Positions 7,977 to 17,877 of a DNA stretch of 64,000 nt are shown piece after piece. The notes under the pieces are model-generated. The model saw nothing but the letters and a program-made list of their open reading frames with translations. It was not told the DNA's origin and did no database searches. The stretch comes from Candidatus Peribacteria bacterium. GTDB lineage: Bacteria > Patescibacteriota > Gracilibacteria > UBA1369 > 2-02-FULL-48-14. The DNA is taken from the NCBI GenBank assembly GCA_943349825.1, contig CALQZQ010000003.1:1-64000 (forward strand). Direction: 5' to 3'. A program made the position numbers and the translations under genes. Within the stretch, counting starts at the first letter, position 1, and every line of letters begins with the position of its first letter.

Positions 7977-10262
7977 ATGCTCATTGGTCTAGACATTGAA
8001 ACCACCGGCCTCAACCCCAAAACCGATCACGTGATTGAAGTGGCGATTGTGCTTTTTGACGACGACAAAATTCTGGACAAGTGGACCACGCTCGTCAAAC
8101 CCTCTATTCCCATTCCCGCCTTCACCACGCACCTCACCGGCATCACCAACGAAATGGTGGCAGACGCCCCCGAGCTCAAAGACGTGCTCCCCACTATTCT
8201 TGAAAAAATCGGCGATCATCCCATCATGGGGCACTTCATTTTCTTCGATGTAAATTTCTTGAACGAAAAAGGCGCCGGCCTCAAAAATGTGCAACTGGAC
8301 AGTTGCCAACTCGCTCAAGTCCTACTCCACAAAGAGGCCAGCTACAGCCTGGAAGTACTCACGAAAAAACTGGAAATTCCTCAGCCCGGAGCGCATCGCG
8401 CCCTCAACGACGTGCTGCCCAACATCGAACTGCTGCTGCGCATGTACGGCCACCTTTCCGCCTTGCCCGAAGAAGAGAAAATCGTCGCGCGTGAATTGCT
8501 GGAAAAAAGCGATTGGTCCTGGGCACCCTATGTGCTTCCCCACTTGAACAAAAAGGGCGGCGAACTTCTGCCAGGCAATGTGCGTGAAAAACCCAGTCCC
8601 AGCGAAACGCATGTAGACCTCAGTACCCTCACCAAAGACCTGAGCACACCTTTCCTCCTGGAAGAAGGCAGCCACACCGATGAAGACCTGCTGAAATACG
8701 CACTCGCCCTCGAAGATCAAAGCCTCCTCGTGCTACCGGACGTGTCCACTTTGCCGGCACTTCCAGGAATGGCTACCCTTAAGCACCCCAATCAATACCT
8801 CGACGAAGAACGCCTGGACCGCCTGCTCTCCGCCGAGCGCCTGGGCCCCATAGAAACCATGCTCGGACTCAAGTGCAAACTCTGGCTCTTCCACACGGTG
8901 GCCGGCGAAAAATCCGAGCTGCGCTTGATCAAAGAAGAAAACGAACACTGGTTCGACATCTGCTGCCAAGAAGCGGACTATGCCAAATCCTTTTTTAAAA
9001 AAGCAGTGGACGACGCTTACGCCCAAAAAGTGATCGCCATTTCCCAACTCCACTTCCTCAAAGACCGCAGCCGCAAAACAGCCGCGCTGACTTACCCAAA
9101 AAATCTCGTCATTGGACACTGTGAAGAACTGCTCGAAACCATGGAAGCCGCTTTTCATATTCGCCTCGGCGAAAGCCGCTTTCTCGGTGACTTGCATCGC
9201 CTAAAACTAGAAAACCCCGACCTGGCACCCGTCTTCGATGGCCTCGCCGGACGCGTGTCTATCCTCTTTGGATTCTTAGGCATGTTCCTGCAAAAAAATG
9301 GCGCTGAAAACGACCCTCGTCACCCGCTGGTCGTCGAGCCCTGGCACTGCAATTCCATGGAGTGGAATAAGGTAAAAGAATCCGCTCTGTCGATTGAAGA
9401 ATCTGTGGCGGCACTCGGCAGCGACTGCAAATCCAGCCCCACCCTCGACGAATTCTCTCGTTACCTCACTTACCTCACTCGGCTACTGCAAACTCCACAG
9501 CCCATTTTCTGGCTCAGCTGGAGCATGGACGAGCAACCCGTGGCCCACGCCTTCCCCGAGAAACCAGGCCTACTCTTCAAAGAACGCATTTGGAATGGTA
9601 TTGAAAATCTTCAACTGTTCACCCACCACGGCGGACAAAAAGACGACTTTGCTTTCATCAAAAAAGAGCTCGCACTTCCCTCCGAACTCACCGCTGTCGC
9701 CAAAGAAAACATCGTCGCTTTACCCATCGAATTCCCAGAGCATCCACTCGGAAAACCCAACGACCCCAAGCACCTTTCAGAAACCCTGCACGCCCTTTCC
9801 AAACTCCTTCCCGACTCCGAAGGCAACGCGCTGGTCCTCGTTTCCTCCATGCCTTTTTCCGAACAGCTCTTCTACAAACTCAACGATCCTGCCAAGAAAT
9901 GGGGTAAAAAACTCTTCGTTCAAAACATGGGCGGGGGCATGGGCAAAATCAGCAAAATGGCCGAAGAAACGAATGGCAAAAATATCTTCGTGGGCAATGA
10001 AGATTTCATGGATTTCCTCCTGCGCGAGCACATCGACGTGAACCTACTCGTGATCGAACGCCTCCCCTTCCGCAATCCCCACGACCCCATCCAAATGGGC
10101 CGCTCCAAAGCCTACGAAAACCCGTACATCGGGTTCTCCCTACCCAGCGCTCAACTGCGTTTCCACAGCATCATGGACCACTTCCTCGGCAACTCTTGGG
10201 AGGGCAAAAAAATCCTGATTCTTGACCCCCGCGTGAATGACGATGGTGGATGGCTAAACTAA
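7977..10262 (+). CDS. DnaQ-type 3'-5' exonuclease fused to an apparently inactive DinG-like helicase
   Basis: Residues ~1-155 are a DEDDh exonuclease with all five acids or bases visible: D5 and E7 (LDIETTG), D91 (FIFFDVNFL), H140 and D145 (AHRALNDV). The rest follows the DnaQ-DinG architecture of Firmicutes DinG, but the ATPase motifs are lost. The Walker A position reads GSHTDED (231-237) where GxGxGKT is expected, the DEAH position reads GHCE (380-383), and the motif VI region near the C-terminus reads HSIMDHFLG after FSLPSAQLRF. The Fe-S Cys cluster is also incomplete. The nuclease is therefore predicted active, and the helicase half is a non-ATPase DNA-binding or scaffold domain. Confidence 0.75.
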   Translation: MLIGLDIETTGLNPKTDHVIEVAIVLFDDDKILDKWTTLVKPSIPIPAFTTHLTGITNEMVADAPELKDVLPTILEKIGDHPIMGHFIFFDVNFLNEKGAGLKNVQLDSCQLAQVLLHKEASYSLEVLTKKLEIPQPGAHRALNDVLPNIELLLRMYGHLSALPEEEKIVARELLEKSDWSWAPYVLPHLNKKGGELLPGNVREKPSPSETHVDLSTLTKDLSTPFLLEEGSHTDEDLLKYALALEDQSLLVLPDVSTLPALPGMATLKHPNQYLDEERLDRLLSAERLGPIETMLGLKCKLWLFHTVAGEKSELRLIKEENEHWFDICCQEADYAKSFFKKAVDDAYAQKVIAISQLHFLKDRSRKTAALTYPKNLVIGHCEELLETMEAAFHIRLGESRFLGDLHRLKLENPDLAPVFDGLAGRVSILFGFLGMFLQKNGAENDPRHPLVVEPWHCNSMEWNKVKESALSIEESVAALGSDCKSSPTLDEFSRYLTYLTRLLQTPQPIFWLSWSMDEQPVAHAFPEKPGLLFKERIWNGIENLQLFTHHGGQKDDFAFIKKELALPSELTAVAKENIVALPIEFPEHPLGKPNDPKHLSETLHALSKLLPDSEGNALVLVSSMPFSEQLFYKLNDPAKKWGKKLFVQNMGGGMGKISKMAEETNGKNIFVGNEDFMDFLLREHIDVNLLVIERLPFRNPHDPIQMGRSKAYENPYIGFSLPSAQLRFHSIMDHFLGNSWEGKKILILDPRVNDDGGWLN

Positions 10263-10263
10263 A

Positions 10264-10288
10264 AAAGCCCCTCACCAGGAGGGGCTTT
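10264..10288. terminator. Bidirectional intrinsic terminator
   Basis: AAAGCCCCTC (10264-10273) pairs perfectly with GAGGGGCTTT (10279-10288) around a five-base loop. A- and T-runs on the two sides let it serve both convergent genes: the exonuclease fusion (plus) and the PKD/CARDB protein (minus). Confidence 0.85.
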
Positions 10289-10301
10289 AAAGGTCACCTT
10301 T

Positions 10302-12713
10302 TTACTCAAAGTAACTGAAGACGAAGCTGGCAAAGCTACCTCGTGTCATATTGTCATCTCCGATATAACCGTCCAGAGAAACCTCTTGTAGCGTCACTTG
10401 TTCAATCAAGTCCACGATTTCACTATACTTCATGTCTTCATGAGGGCGAAAATTTCCTAGTGTTTCTTCATCAGAATAGAAACCTTCGTCGGTCAAAGTT
10501 TGAACGTAGTAAGTCAAAGGTTCAGCAACAGAAACATCCTCGTAAGAAGTTTCTGTAAGAAGAGGAAGCTCTTCGTGAACAGTCGTGACATAACCAAAGA
10601 GACGAGAAACAATCTTACTCACTTCATCACGCTGGATGAAATCGGAAGGGGCGAAGTGCTGGGAGTCACGTCCATGAACAACACCTTCACACCACATGCG
10701 GTAAATGCTGTCATAATTGGCATCGTCCGCAGCAACGTCCAAGAAGCTCATTTCTCCACACGCCGCCACTTCTTCTTCCGTCAGTACAACGTCCTCAGAG
10801 CCAGTGAGCACCACGTCAGAATTGCTATCCGAATCCGTGGAACCATCAGAATTACTTGAGGAATGTCTGATTCCATTTCCACCACCACCGCTACCACCGG
10901 ACGTGGTGGCAGTTTCTGTTGTAGCAGGGGCTGCGAAAGTAGCACGGTAATAGTTAGCTTCAAAAGTCCCTTCGTTCAATTCTTCAATATCATTTGCAGG
11001 ATCAACAACAGCAAGGATCGTAGTAGGCAAAGTGGGAAGCACATAGGCAGAGTCGAATTCAATACTGCCTCCGATCGCCTGATAGCTGGTGCCAAGATCG
11101 TTCAAGGTATAAGACTCCGTCACAGACCCATCCCCAGTGGTCTGATCGTACAAAGCCACGGTCACGATGTCTTCAGAGGTCAGCACCTCCGTTCCACGAT
11201 TGCTCACCACAAAATGCACAGTATTGTTTGCGTTCAGAGTCACACTATCGATGATCAAATCAGGGAGTAAAGCATCGGTAACAGTAACAACGAGCGAGTC
11301 GGAGGCAGTAGAAACTCCATCGTCAACAGCAACCACCACCGTGTAAACCCCGGCAACGGCGTACATATGAGTTCCAGTCAAAGTCGCATCCAAAGATTCA
11401 ATCACTCCATCTCCCCAGTCCACTGTATTGATAAGGTCTGCGTCACTCACAGCGGAGTTCGTCACCACCGCATTCACAAACATCTCCACACCCAAGTTCA
11501 TTGCTTCATCCGTACCGGCGTCCACAGCAAGAGTAGCGGGCTCCGTAGAACCTGTATAGAAAGGGTTATCATACGTAAGACAATTGTTAGTCTCATCAGC
11601 TTCTAAAACATAGTCACCTGTATCAGTACAAAATTGAAGGACAGTCACCCCAGAAACATCCACAAGTCCCACCGTAATCTCTTCCGCATTGTCGTTACTG
11701 GAACCACCGGAGTTTAAGAAATCCGTAGATCCAATAAAACCAAAACTGTGCTGAATAAGCACAGTTCCACTTTCATCTTGGGTTTCGTTGTAAGCCAAGG
11801 AAGTGTCGGCAACTGTAGCGTCTGCACCATTGTTGGTGATGGTGAAGTAAATATTATAGTCGGAAGGGTCAGAGCCAGCGGGAATGCTAGTCACAAAAGC
11901 ACTCTCAATGAAGCTATAGAACTCCAAACCACTCACCACAAAGTCAGGGGTATTATCTGTAGTACACGTGTCAATGGTTCCACGATACTCATTGTTGGAA
12001 TCATCAGATTCCAACACCTCTCCATTCCCATCCGCGACAAGCAGAACATAAATTTCACAACTAGGTAGAGTGCCTACAGGCCCAGTATTCACCGTGGTGG
12101 AGCCACCGGCAGTACGGTAATCCGTACTATAGCTATCAAGCTCGTAAGAAATCGCGGTAGAGGCAGAGAGATCGGAATTAAAAAAATCAAAGTAGAAATT
12201 CAAGTTAGGAAGATCTACTCCTGCCACATCTCCAGCACCCGTGTTGTCTACTACAAAATCCAAACTGTTATCAATGTAGTTGTAAGTCACCGAGGAAACG
12301 ATCAAATCCGGAAAGGTAGTCACCGTTTCACTCACCGTAGCCGTAAAAGTATCACACAATTCACCGAAACCGTCATCATCGGCGCACACCATCACAGTAT
12401 AAACACCCGCAGCGGAGTAGGTATGAGAACCTTGCAAATACATCGCAAACGCATCAAAAGAAATGCTTGGCACATCCATCACTCCATCCCCCCAAGTAAT
12501 GGATGATGAACTGAGCGACCCCGTACTTAAATTCTGTACATAAGCTTGAGTAGTCAGTGTCAAAGTATCGCCTAAAGTAAGGCTTTGATCCGAACCCGCT
12601 TCCACGATAAGACCGCTGGAAGCAGCGATCGAAGCGGAACTAAAAAGGTTCACTATGACAAAAGCCACCATGAGCCCACTCATCAAGCGGCGAGTAAAAG
12701 CAGAACGGAACAT
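10302..12713 (-). CDS. Large secreted surface protein with PKD, CARDB and SLH-like domains, 803 aa
   Basis: A signal peptide (residues ~1-31, hydrophobic core MVAFVIVNLFSSASIA) is followed by alternating Ig-like folds. PKD-type domains lie at ~35-130 and ~397-478 (WGDGV ... GVYTVxV). CARDB-like domains (PDLIVSSV..., PDFVVSG..., PDLIIDSV...) lie at about 133-240, 255-395 and 482-590. A Gly/Ser/Thr/Asp-rich linker then leads to a C-terminal region with degenerate SLH repeats (FLDVAADDANYDSIYRMWCEGVVHG; YEDVSVAEPLTYYVQTLTDEGFY). The layout suggests a stalk-like adhesin held in the cell wall by its C-terminus. Confidence 0.85.
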   Translation of the reverse strand: MFRSAFTRRLMSGLMVAFVIVNLFSSASIAASSGLIVEAGSDQSLTLGDTLTLTTQAYVQNLSTGSLSSSSITWGDGVMDVPSISFDAFAMYLQGSHTYSAAGVYTVMVCADDDGFGELCDTFTATVSETVTTFPDLIVSSVTYNYIDNSLDFVVDNTGAGDVAGVDLPNLNFYFDFFNSDLSASTAISYELDSYSTDYRTAGGSTTVNTGPVGTLPSCEIYVLLVADGNGEVLESDDSNNEYRGTIDTCTTDNTPDFVVSGLEFYSFIESAFVTSIPAGSDPSDYNIYFTITNNGADATVADTSLAYNETQDESGTVLIQHSFGFIGSTDFLNSGGSSNDNAEEITVGLVDVSGVTVLQFCTDTGDYVLEADETNNCLTYDNPFYTGSTEPATLAVDAGTDEAMNLGVEMFVNAVVTNSAVSDADLINTVDWGDGVIESLDATLTGTHMYAVAGVYTVVVAVDDGVSTASDSLVVTVTDALLPDLIIDSVTLNANNTVHFVVSNRGTEVLTSEDIVTVALYDQTTGDGSVTESYTLNDLGTSYQAIGGSIEFDSAYVLPTLPTTILAVVDPANDIEELNEGTFEANYYRATFAAPATTETATTSGGSGGGGNGIRHSSSNSDGSTDSDSNSDVVLTGSEDVVLTEEEVAACGEMSFLDVAADDANYDSIYRMWCEGVVHGRDSQHFAPSDFIQRDEVSKIVSRLFGYVTTVHEELPLLTETSYEDVSVAEPLTYYVQTLTDEGFYSDEETLGNFRPHEDMKYSEIVDLIEQVTLQEVSLDGYIGDDNMTRGSFASFVFSYFE

Positions 12714-12791
12714 AGAGAAGGGGGGTAAAAAGAGATAAAATCAAAAAGCCAGTTTCCTCAACTGACTCAAACGAAACCTCTAGTCAGAGAG

Positions 12792-12819
12792 AACGGAGCA
12801 ACCCGTTTCTAGGTTTTTT
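12792..12819 (+). promoter_or_regulatory. Possible hairpin in the pyrD leader
   Basis: AACGG (12792-12796) can pair with CCGTT (12803-12807), followed seven bases later by a run of six T. It lies ~140 bases upstream of pyrD in a 245-base gap (12714-12958) that otherwise shows no gene. It could be a weak attenuator. The short stem and spaced T-run make this uncertain. Confidence 0.2.
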
Positions 12820-12958
12820 GGCCTTGCCACAGGAACCTAAGTACCTGGATGGAAATGGTTCTCAACACAAGGTCGAGAAACGAATTAAAACAAAAAAGAC
12901 GCTCTTCGTCAATAGCACCCCTATTCAAAAGGGCAAACCCACGGTAGGCTTCCAAGCG

Positions 12959-14011
12959 ATGAAAGAAACTCTTATCAGGGTTCGCAACCGCGCTATACGC
13001 ACCCTCTACAAAAGCATTTTCAAACCCATCGCTTTTCGCATGGACCCCGAAGTCATGCACAATCACTGCAGTGGCATAGGTCGCCTACTCGGTTCCAACC
13101 CTTTCACGCGCGCCCTCACTCGCCTGCTCTTCGACTACTCTCATCCTCTGCTAGAACGCACCGTAGCAGGAATCCACTTCAAAAATCCCATTGGCCTCTC
13201 CGCCGGTTTCGACAAAAACGCCGAGCTCACTAAAATCATCCCCTGCGTGAGCTTTGGTTTTATGGAAGTGGGCTCAATCACCGGTGAACCATGCCCCGGT
13301 AACCCAAAACCTCGCCTATGGCGCCACCCTGAGCTCAAATCGATCCGTGTCTACTATGGACTCATGAACGACGGCTGCAGGGCCATTGCTAAACGCCTGG
13401 CAGGCCGCCACTTCGACATTCCCATGGGCATTAGCGTAGCTAAAACCAACAACGAAGCAACCTGCGAAGTGGACGCGGGAGTCCAGGACTACGCCAAAGC
13501 CTTCAAAACCATGAAGGATTGCGGAGCCTATCTCACCGTGAACCTCAGCTGTCCCAACGCCTACGGTGGACAGCCTTTTACAGATCCAGTGAAGCTGGAA
13601 AAGCTCCTGCAAAAATTGGACGACATCCCCACCAAAAAGCCCATTTTCCTCAAGCTTTCTCCGGACATGTCCACTGCCGAGCTGGACAAAGTCCTCGCCA
13701 TTGCGAGCCGCCACCGAGTGCACGGTTTCATCTGCACCAACCTCACCAAAAAGCACAACTTAGGCAACGGAGGTCTCTCCGGCAAAGCCGTGGACGAACT
13801 CTCTCTCGCCCAAATCCGCCACGTGCATCAAAAGACCAAAGGCCGCATGGCCATCATCGCCTGCGGGGGCATCTTCACCGCCGAAGACGCCTGGAAACGC
13901 CTAGAAGCCGGTGCCTCCCTGCTCCAACTCATCACCGGCATGATTTACGAAGGCCCCCAACTGATCAGTGAGATCAATCAAGGTTTAGTGGAGAGGATGA
14001 AGAAAGGCTAA
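12959..14011 (+). CDS. pyrD: Dihydroorotate dehydrogenase (class 2-like)
   Basis: Oxidises dihydroorotate to orotate using FMN. I start at the ATG 12959 because the protein then opens with the class 2 amphipathic N-terminal extension (helical, then FRMDPEVMHNH). An upstream TTG at 12818 would add 47 residues without family support. FMN and substrate motifs are present: LSAGFDKNAEL, VGSITGEPCPGNPKPRLWR, NLSCPN, KLSPD and CGGIF. The catalytic base position is Cys (NLSCPN), as in class 1 enzymes, where class 2 enzymes carry Ser. Converges on atpC with two bases between. Confidence 0.92.
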   Translation: MKETLIRVRNRAIRTLYKSIFKPIAFRMDPEVMHNHCSGIGRLLGSNPFTRALTRLLFDYSHPLLERTVAGIHFKNPIGLSAGFDKNAELTKIIPCVSFGFMEVGSITGEPCPGNPKPRLWRHPELKSIRVYYGLMNDGCRAIAKRLAGRHFDIPMGISVAKTNNEATCEVDAGVQDYAKAFKTMKDCGAYLTVNLSCPNAYGGQPFTDPVKLEKLLQKLDDIPTKKPIFLKLSPDMSTAELDKVLAIASRHRVHGFICTNLTKKHNLGNGGLSGKAVDELSLAQIRHVHQKTKGRMAIIACGGIFTAEDAWKRLEAGASLLQLITGMIYEGPQLISEINQGLVERMKKG

Positions 14012-14013
14012 GC

Positions 14014-14412
14014 CTACTTTCCCTTCACCTGTTTCTCCACCGCGAGTTTTTCGCCCTGGAGGTAGAGCACTTGGTAACTGGAAAGGTCGCCCTTGCCGAG
14101 TTCCGTGCGTAAGAATTCCAAGTATTCTGCAGCGCTTTGTAGGTTCACTTCGGACTCTTCTTCACAGTAGAGGCACAGCAATTCAGCAGCTCCACGTGCA
14201 TGGTCGAAAGAGAAAATGCCACTGCGCGCCGCGTAGGTCACGCTATGATTTTCCTGATCCGTGCGAACTTGAGAAAACAAAAGCGTGGTCATGAAGTCGG
14301 CATGGCCCGTGAGCACCTGGATGCGTCCGTCTTCGGTGTCCAGCGACACAGCGCTGACTTCACCTTGGAAGACTTCTCGGTCCGGAGTTTTAATAGTGAA
14401 TTTAAAGCTCAT
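14014..14412 (-). CDS. atpC: F1Fo ATP synthase epsilon subunit
   Basis: The 132-residue protein opens with the conserved beta-sandwich pattern (FTIKTPDREVFQGEVSAVSLDTEDGRIQVLTGHADFMTTL), which marks the epsilon subunit. A short C-terminal helical region follows (SAAEYLEFLRTELGKGD). In the complex it connects the gamma shaft to the c ring and can inhibit ATP hydrolysis. It is the last gene of the atp operon and overlaps the preceding lipoprotein gene by four bases. Confidence 0.9.
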   Translation of the reverse strand: MSFKFTIKTPDREVFQGEVSAVSLDTEDGRIQVLTGHADFMTTLLFSQVRTDQENHSVTYAARSGIFSFDHARGAAELLCLYCEEESEVNLQSAAEYLEFLRTELGKGDLSSYQVLYLQGEKLAVEKQVKGK

Positions 14413-15140
14413 GGAAGATATTTTTCAGTTAAAGTAAGGACTTCTTGGCCGTCGACTTTCAAGTGATAAGGAATGATGGCAAAGTTCTCTTTTTCATCTA
14501 TAAACTTCTGCTGGAAATCGGCGAAATCCATAGGATAAATGGGAGCGGTAGAAACTCCCCAATTGATCACAAAGAAAGGCGTGCGGCCCGCAGGGACTTC
14601 ATATTCAATGGATTCTACTTCTTCATTTTGCATCTCAAAACCATTGGGACATTGCTCATCAGAACAGGGCAGCATCTGCATGGGATCCACCGTTATAAAG
14701 TTCTTGCCATCCTTTTCATAAACAGCGGTCACATAAACCAAATCATCGGTAGCCTCATCATGTTGTTCCTCGGGCAGCACGGCCTGAGTCATTTCCAAAA
14801 CTTCATCATTCGTTAAGACGAAGTAGAACAAGTAATCGTTTGAGTTGGAAGAAAGGCTGATCTCCATAGCACGCTCTCGTGGAAGCACCATCAACTGTTC
14901 TCCTTCCATCACTTTAATAACGACATCTTCAGCGAGTGCATAAGTATTTTCACCTTCAAAAGATTCCAGATCGGTAGAGAACCTCACCGAATTTTCATCG
15001 ATAAAAATGACCCGCCCCAAAACCTCTCCATGGTCCACTTCAATCCCATCGGGACTGGGCGGAGCAATTTGCTGCTCCACACCCACGTTGCAACCGGTGA
15101 GCAAGAGAAGTAGCGACAATAGAGAGAGCGTTTTTTCCAT
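14409..15140 (-). CDS. Lipoprotein of unknown function inside the atp operon (243 aa)
   Basis: The signal peptide ends in a lipobox LLTGC (Cys ~17), so a lipid-anchored extracytoplasmic protein is predicted. The mature part has many beta strands and acidic residues. Residues ~25-120 (GRVIFIDENSVRFST...YALAEDVVIKVMEGEQL) recall a small beta-barrel, and the C-terminal half has a Cys pair (PCSDEQCPNG). The family is not recognised. It overlaps atpC by four bases and follows the next lipoprotein by five, so it must be translated with the ATP synthase genes. A role in ATP synthase assembly or envelope function is inference from position only. Confidence 0.8.
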   Translation of the reverse strand: MEKTLSLLSLLLLLTGCNVGVEQQIAPPSPDGIEVDHGEVLGRVIFIDENSVRFSTDLESFEGENTYALAEDVVIKVMEGEQLMVLPRERAMEISLSSNSNDYLFYFVLTNDEVLEMTQAVLPEEQHDEATDDLVYVTAVYEKDGKNFITVDPMQMLPCSDEQCPNGFEMQNEEVESIEYEVPAGRTPFFVINWGVSTAPIYPMDFADFQQKFIDEKENFAIIPYHLKVDGQEVLTLTEKYLP

Positions 15141-15145
15141 GAAAG

Positions 15146-15553
15146 TTATTCGGGAAGACGTTGAGTAAGACTAACCAGCTCACCTTCTTCAAAGGTCATA
15201 TCATAAATCATGGATTCGAGGTCTTCAGAAAAACGGCCGGAACCCATCGAAAGTTCCTTCAACTCACCAGAAGTTTGCTCTATATAGAATTTGCCTGAAT
15301 CGGAAAACCGATAGTAGTCATATTCTGGTAAAAACGCTTCTCGATCTTCAGCGGGTGTAAGATCTAAAGGCTCATCAAACTCCAAAGCTAGATAATACAC
15401 GGGGGTAGAAGTACCAGGCCCCTCAATATCATATCCAGTGGATTTCTGGAGCACAACAACATCCAAAACATGTCCGGACGCAACCATATTCTGTTGCACA
15501 GAACAGGAGGAAAGTAGGAGAAGTGACCCTAAAAATAAAAGGATTTTTTTCAT
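15146..15553 (-). CDS. Lipoprotein of unknown function inside the atp operon (135 aa)
   Basis: The signal peptide has lipobox LLSSC (Cys ~17). The mature domain of ~118 residues is beta-rich (MVASGHVLDVVVLQKST, YYLALEFDEPLDLTP, FYIEQTSGELKEL). It starts six bases after atpD and ends five bases before the next lipoprotein. Both lipoproteins have similar openings (a hydrophobic Leu-rich segment, then a strand holding a GxVxxVxxL-type pattern), so they may be distant duplicates. Family unknown. Confidence 0.78.
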   Translation of the reverse strand: MKKILLFLGSLLLLSSCSVQQNMVASGHVLDVVVLQKSTGYDIEGPGTSTPVYYLALEFDEPLDLTPAEDREAFLPEYDYYRFSDSGKFYIEQTSGELKELSMGSGRFSEDLESMIYDMTFEEGELVSLTQRLPE

Positions 15554-15559
15554 GAAAAA

Positions 15560-16975
<1,416 letters not shown>

Positions 16976-16983
16976 TTAAGGGG

Positions 16984-17877
16984 TTAAGCAGAGATAGCGT
17001 CGCTGGCTCCAACCAATTCGGCGATTTCCGCTGTAATGGCTTGCTGACGAGCTTTATTGTACTGACGAGACAATTCATTAATGACTTTATCCGCGCTGTC
17101 CGTGGCATTTTGCATGGCCAACATACGGCTGGAATATTCACTCGCTTTGAGTTCCAAAAACGCACCCATGAACAAAGTAATGACAATCTGTTCCTGCAAA
17201 CGTTCTGTCACTCGTGCGAGCGAAGGTTCAAAAATAGTCTGCGCATTAGCCGCGCGATGGTGACGCCGAGCGTGTTCATCGGGACCGATGTTGCTCAAAA
17301 TCATTTCGCGCGAAAACGGCAAGAAGGTCTTAAGAACAGGATAGAACGTGATGGAGTTTTTGTAGTGAGGGGCGGCAAAAACCACACGCTTCACTTCCCC
17401 ACTGCGCCACACTTTCAAAATTTCATCGGTGAGTTTCATCGCTTCCACAGCAGACATTTTTTCCGGAATTCCTACGTAATTTTTATGAACCGAAATGCCA
17501 CGAGCCTTCGCAAAGTCATTTCCTTTTTTACCGAGCGAAATGAGCATGCGTTCTTCAGCAGGCAAAGCATTCCATTCTTCAGAACGGAAGAGTGCATTGA
17601 TGAGTTTGTTGTTGAGTGGTCCACAAAGTCCTTTATCGGACGTGTAGAGCACGAACAAAGTTTTTCCACGCGCACGTTGCTCCGTGTAAAGGGATTCGCC
17701 AGCAAGATTGCCTTCCAGCATGCCCATGAGTTCCCACACGTAAGAACGGGTAGAGACTGCGCGTTTTTGGAACTGGCGCATTTTCGTCGCCGCCATCAGT
17801 TGCATGGCTTTGGTGATTTTGCGCGTGTTCCTCACGCTGCCAACACGCTTCCGAATTTCGAGTAAAGCTCCAGACAT
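16984..17877 (-). CDS. atpG: F1Fo ATP synthase gamma subunit
   Basis: The central shaft of F1. The N-terminal helix IRKRVGSVRNTRKITKAMQLMAATKM and C-terminal helix EYSSRMLAMQNATDSADKVINELSRQYNKARQQAITAEIAEL carry the family signatures that form the coiled coil inside the alpha3beta3 ring. The central Rossmann-like domain (TLFVLYTSDKGLCGPLNN) is present. 297 residues. The start codon shares its last base with the stop of atpA. Confidence 0.97.
   Translation of the reverse strand: MSGALLEIRKRVGSVRNTRKITKAMQLMAATKMRQFQKRAVSTRSYVWELMGMLEGNLAGESLYTEQRARGKTLFVLYTSDKGLCGPLNNKLINALFRSEEWNALPAEERMLISLGKKGNDFAKARGISVHKNYVGIPEKMSAVEAMKLTDEILKVWRSGEVKRVVFAAPHYKNSITFYPVLKTFLPFSREMILSNIGPDEHARRHHRAANAQTIFEPSLARVTERLQEQIVITLFMGAFLELKASEYSSRMLAMQNATDSADKVINELSRQYNKARQQAITAEIAELVGASDAISA

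Noticed and set aside
12818-12958. TTG-initiated N-terminal extension of pyrD
   Set aside because: The 47 extra residues have no family match, and the ATG at 12959 begins the normal class 2-type N-terminus.
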